Assembly: GCA_017625275.1 (NCBI GenBank)
Contig: JAGALI010000239.1
Location: 1 to 5,517, forward strand
DNA length: 5,517 nt
Source of the DNA: Clostridia bacterium
Lineage (GTDB): Bacteria; Bacillota; Clostridia; Oscillospirales; CAG-272
Direction of reading: 5' to 3'
Each line of letters starts with the position of its first letter. Within the stretch, counting starts at the first letter, position 1. Positions 5,015 through 5,517 of the stretch are shown one piece after another. The notes below the pieces were generated by a model, which ran no database searches, was not told the DNA's origin, and worked only from the letters and a program-made list of their open reading frames with translations. The translations under genes and the position numbers were made by a program.

Positions 5015-5517
5015 ATGAGTACAAAGAAGTATGTTTACCTCTTTAAAGAGGGCGACGCAAAGATGAGAGAAATTCTCGGTGGTAAGGGTGCTAACCTTGC
5101 TGAAATGACAAAGATTGGTCTTCCTGTTCCTCAAGGCTTCACAATTTCTACCGAAGCTTGTACACAATACTACGAGGACGGCAGACAAATCAACGATGAA
5201 ATCCAAGCTCAAATCATGGAATACATCGTTAAGATGGAAGAAATCACTGGCAAGAAATTCGGTGACAAGGAGAATCCTCTTCTCGTTTCTGTTCGTTCCG
5301 GTGCTAGAGCTTCCATGCCTGGTATGATGGACACAATTCTTAACCTCGGTCTTAACGAAGAGGTTGTTAACGTAATCGCTGAAAAGTCCGGTAACGCTCG
5401 TTGGGCTTGGGACTGCTACAGAAGATTTATCCAAATGTACTCCGACGTTGTTATGGAGGTTGGTAAGAAGTACTTTGAGGAGCTCATCGACAAGATGAAG
5501 GAAGAAAAGGGTGTTAC
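5015..5517 (+). CDS. ppdK: Pyruvate, phosphate dikinase, N-terminal part (cut by window edge)
   Basis: PPDK catalyses the reversible conversion of pyruvate, ATP and phosphate to PEP, AMP and pyrophosphate; in anaerobic Clostridia it often works in glycolysis or gluconeogenesis in place of, or beside, pyruvate kinase. Only 167 codons plus two bases are present of a family usually near 875 residues; the frame is open to the edge. The visible part belongs to the N-terminal nucleotide-binding domain: LGGKGANLAEM (21-31) with Lys24, matching Lys22 of the Clostridium symbiosum enzyme, and VSVRSGARASMPGMMDT (91-107) with Arg94, matching Arg92. RFIQMYSDVVMEV (137-149) is also characteristic. The start is set by GGAGGT (5002-5007), 7 bases before the ATG. 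Codons are strongly biased, as in glyA, suggesting high expression. The phosphohistidine and PEP-binding domains lie outside the window. Confidence 0.96.
   Translation, partial: MSTKKYVYLFKEGDAKMREILGGKGANLAEMTKIGLPVPQGFTISTEACTQYYEDGRQINDEIQAQIMEYIVKMEEITGKKFGDKENPLLVSVRSGARASMPGMMDTILNLGLNEEVVNVIAEKSGNARWAWDCYRRFIQMYSDVVMEVGKKYFEELIDKMKEEKGV

Noticed and set aside
4976..5434. A 152-codon minus-strand open frame
   Set aside because: It lies antisense over the clearly coding start of ppdK and the ppdK promoter leader, and its translation shows no recognisable motif. It is a by-product of ppdK codon usage.

Overview
The window reads as ordinary chromosomal DNA from a low-GC Gram-positive bacterium, most likely an anaerobic member of the Clostridia (Bacillota). 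The evidence is AT-rich intergenic DNA, strong AGGAGG-type ribosome binding sites, sigma-A-like promoters, classical intrinsic terminators, a short Bacillota-type SecG next to RNase R, and a pyruvate phosphate dikinase very close to the clostridial enzyme as I remember it. The standard genetic code fits throughout. I cannot name a genus.

Layout, left to right. Bases 1-352 contain no gene. They hold a near-consensus promoter firing leftward out of the window, a T-rich segment with a long-range inverted repeat and a terminator-like hairpin, and then the rightward glyA promoter. glyA (353-1594, serine hydroxymethyltransferase) is followed after 8 bases by a Fur-family metal-dependent regulator (1603-2052). 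A weak terminator candidate and a clear promoter lead into secG (2160-2453), the small subunit of the Sec translocon. A strong terminator separates secG from rnr (2525-4804, RNase R). A second strong terminator closes rnr. An extended -10 promoter then drives ppdK (5015 to the window edge), which is cut off after 167 codons.

Functionally these are mostly housekeeping genes: one-carbon and glycine/serine metabolism, metal-responsive regulation, protein export, RNA turnover, and PEP/pyruvate interconversion. The secG-rnr neighbourhood is a familiar Bacillota arrangement. Its usual follower smpB is not the next gene here; ppdK is.

I found no new defence, mobile or biosynthetic system, no CRISPR array, no tRNA or rRNA, and no insertion sequence. 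The points worth a second look are regulatory. The glyA and secG promoters share an identical 13-base block at the -35 region, and each carries a different inverted repeat across its core. The 225 bases between the divergent promoters have unexplained fold-back potential. The Fur-like protein is unusually cysteine-rich and has two changes at positions that act as regulatory metal ligands in PerR.
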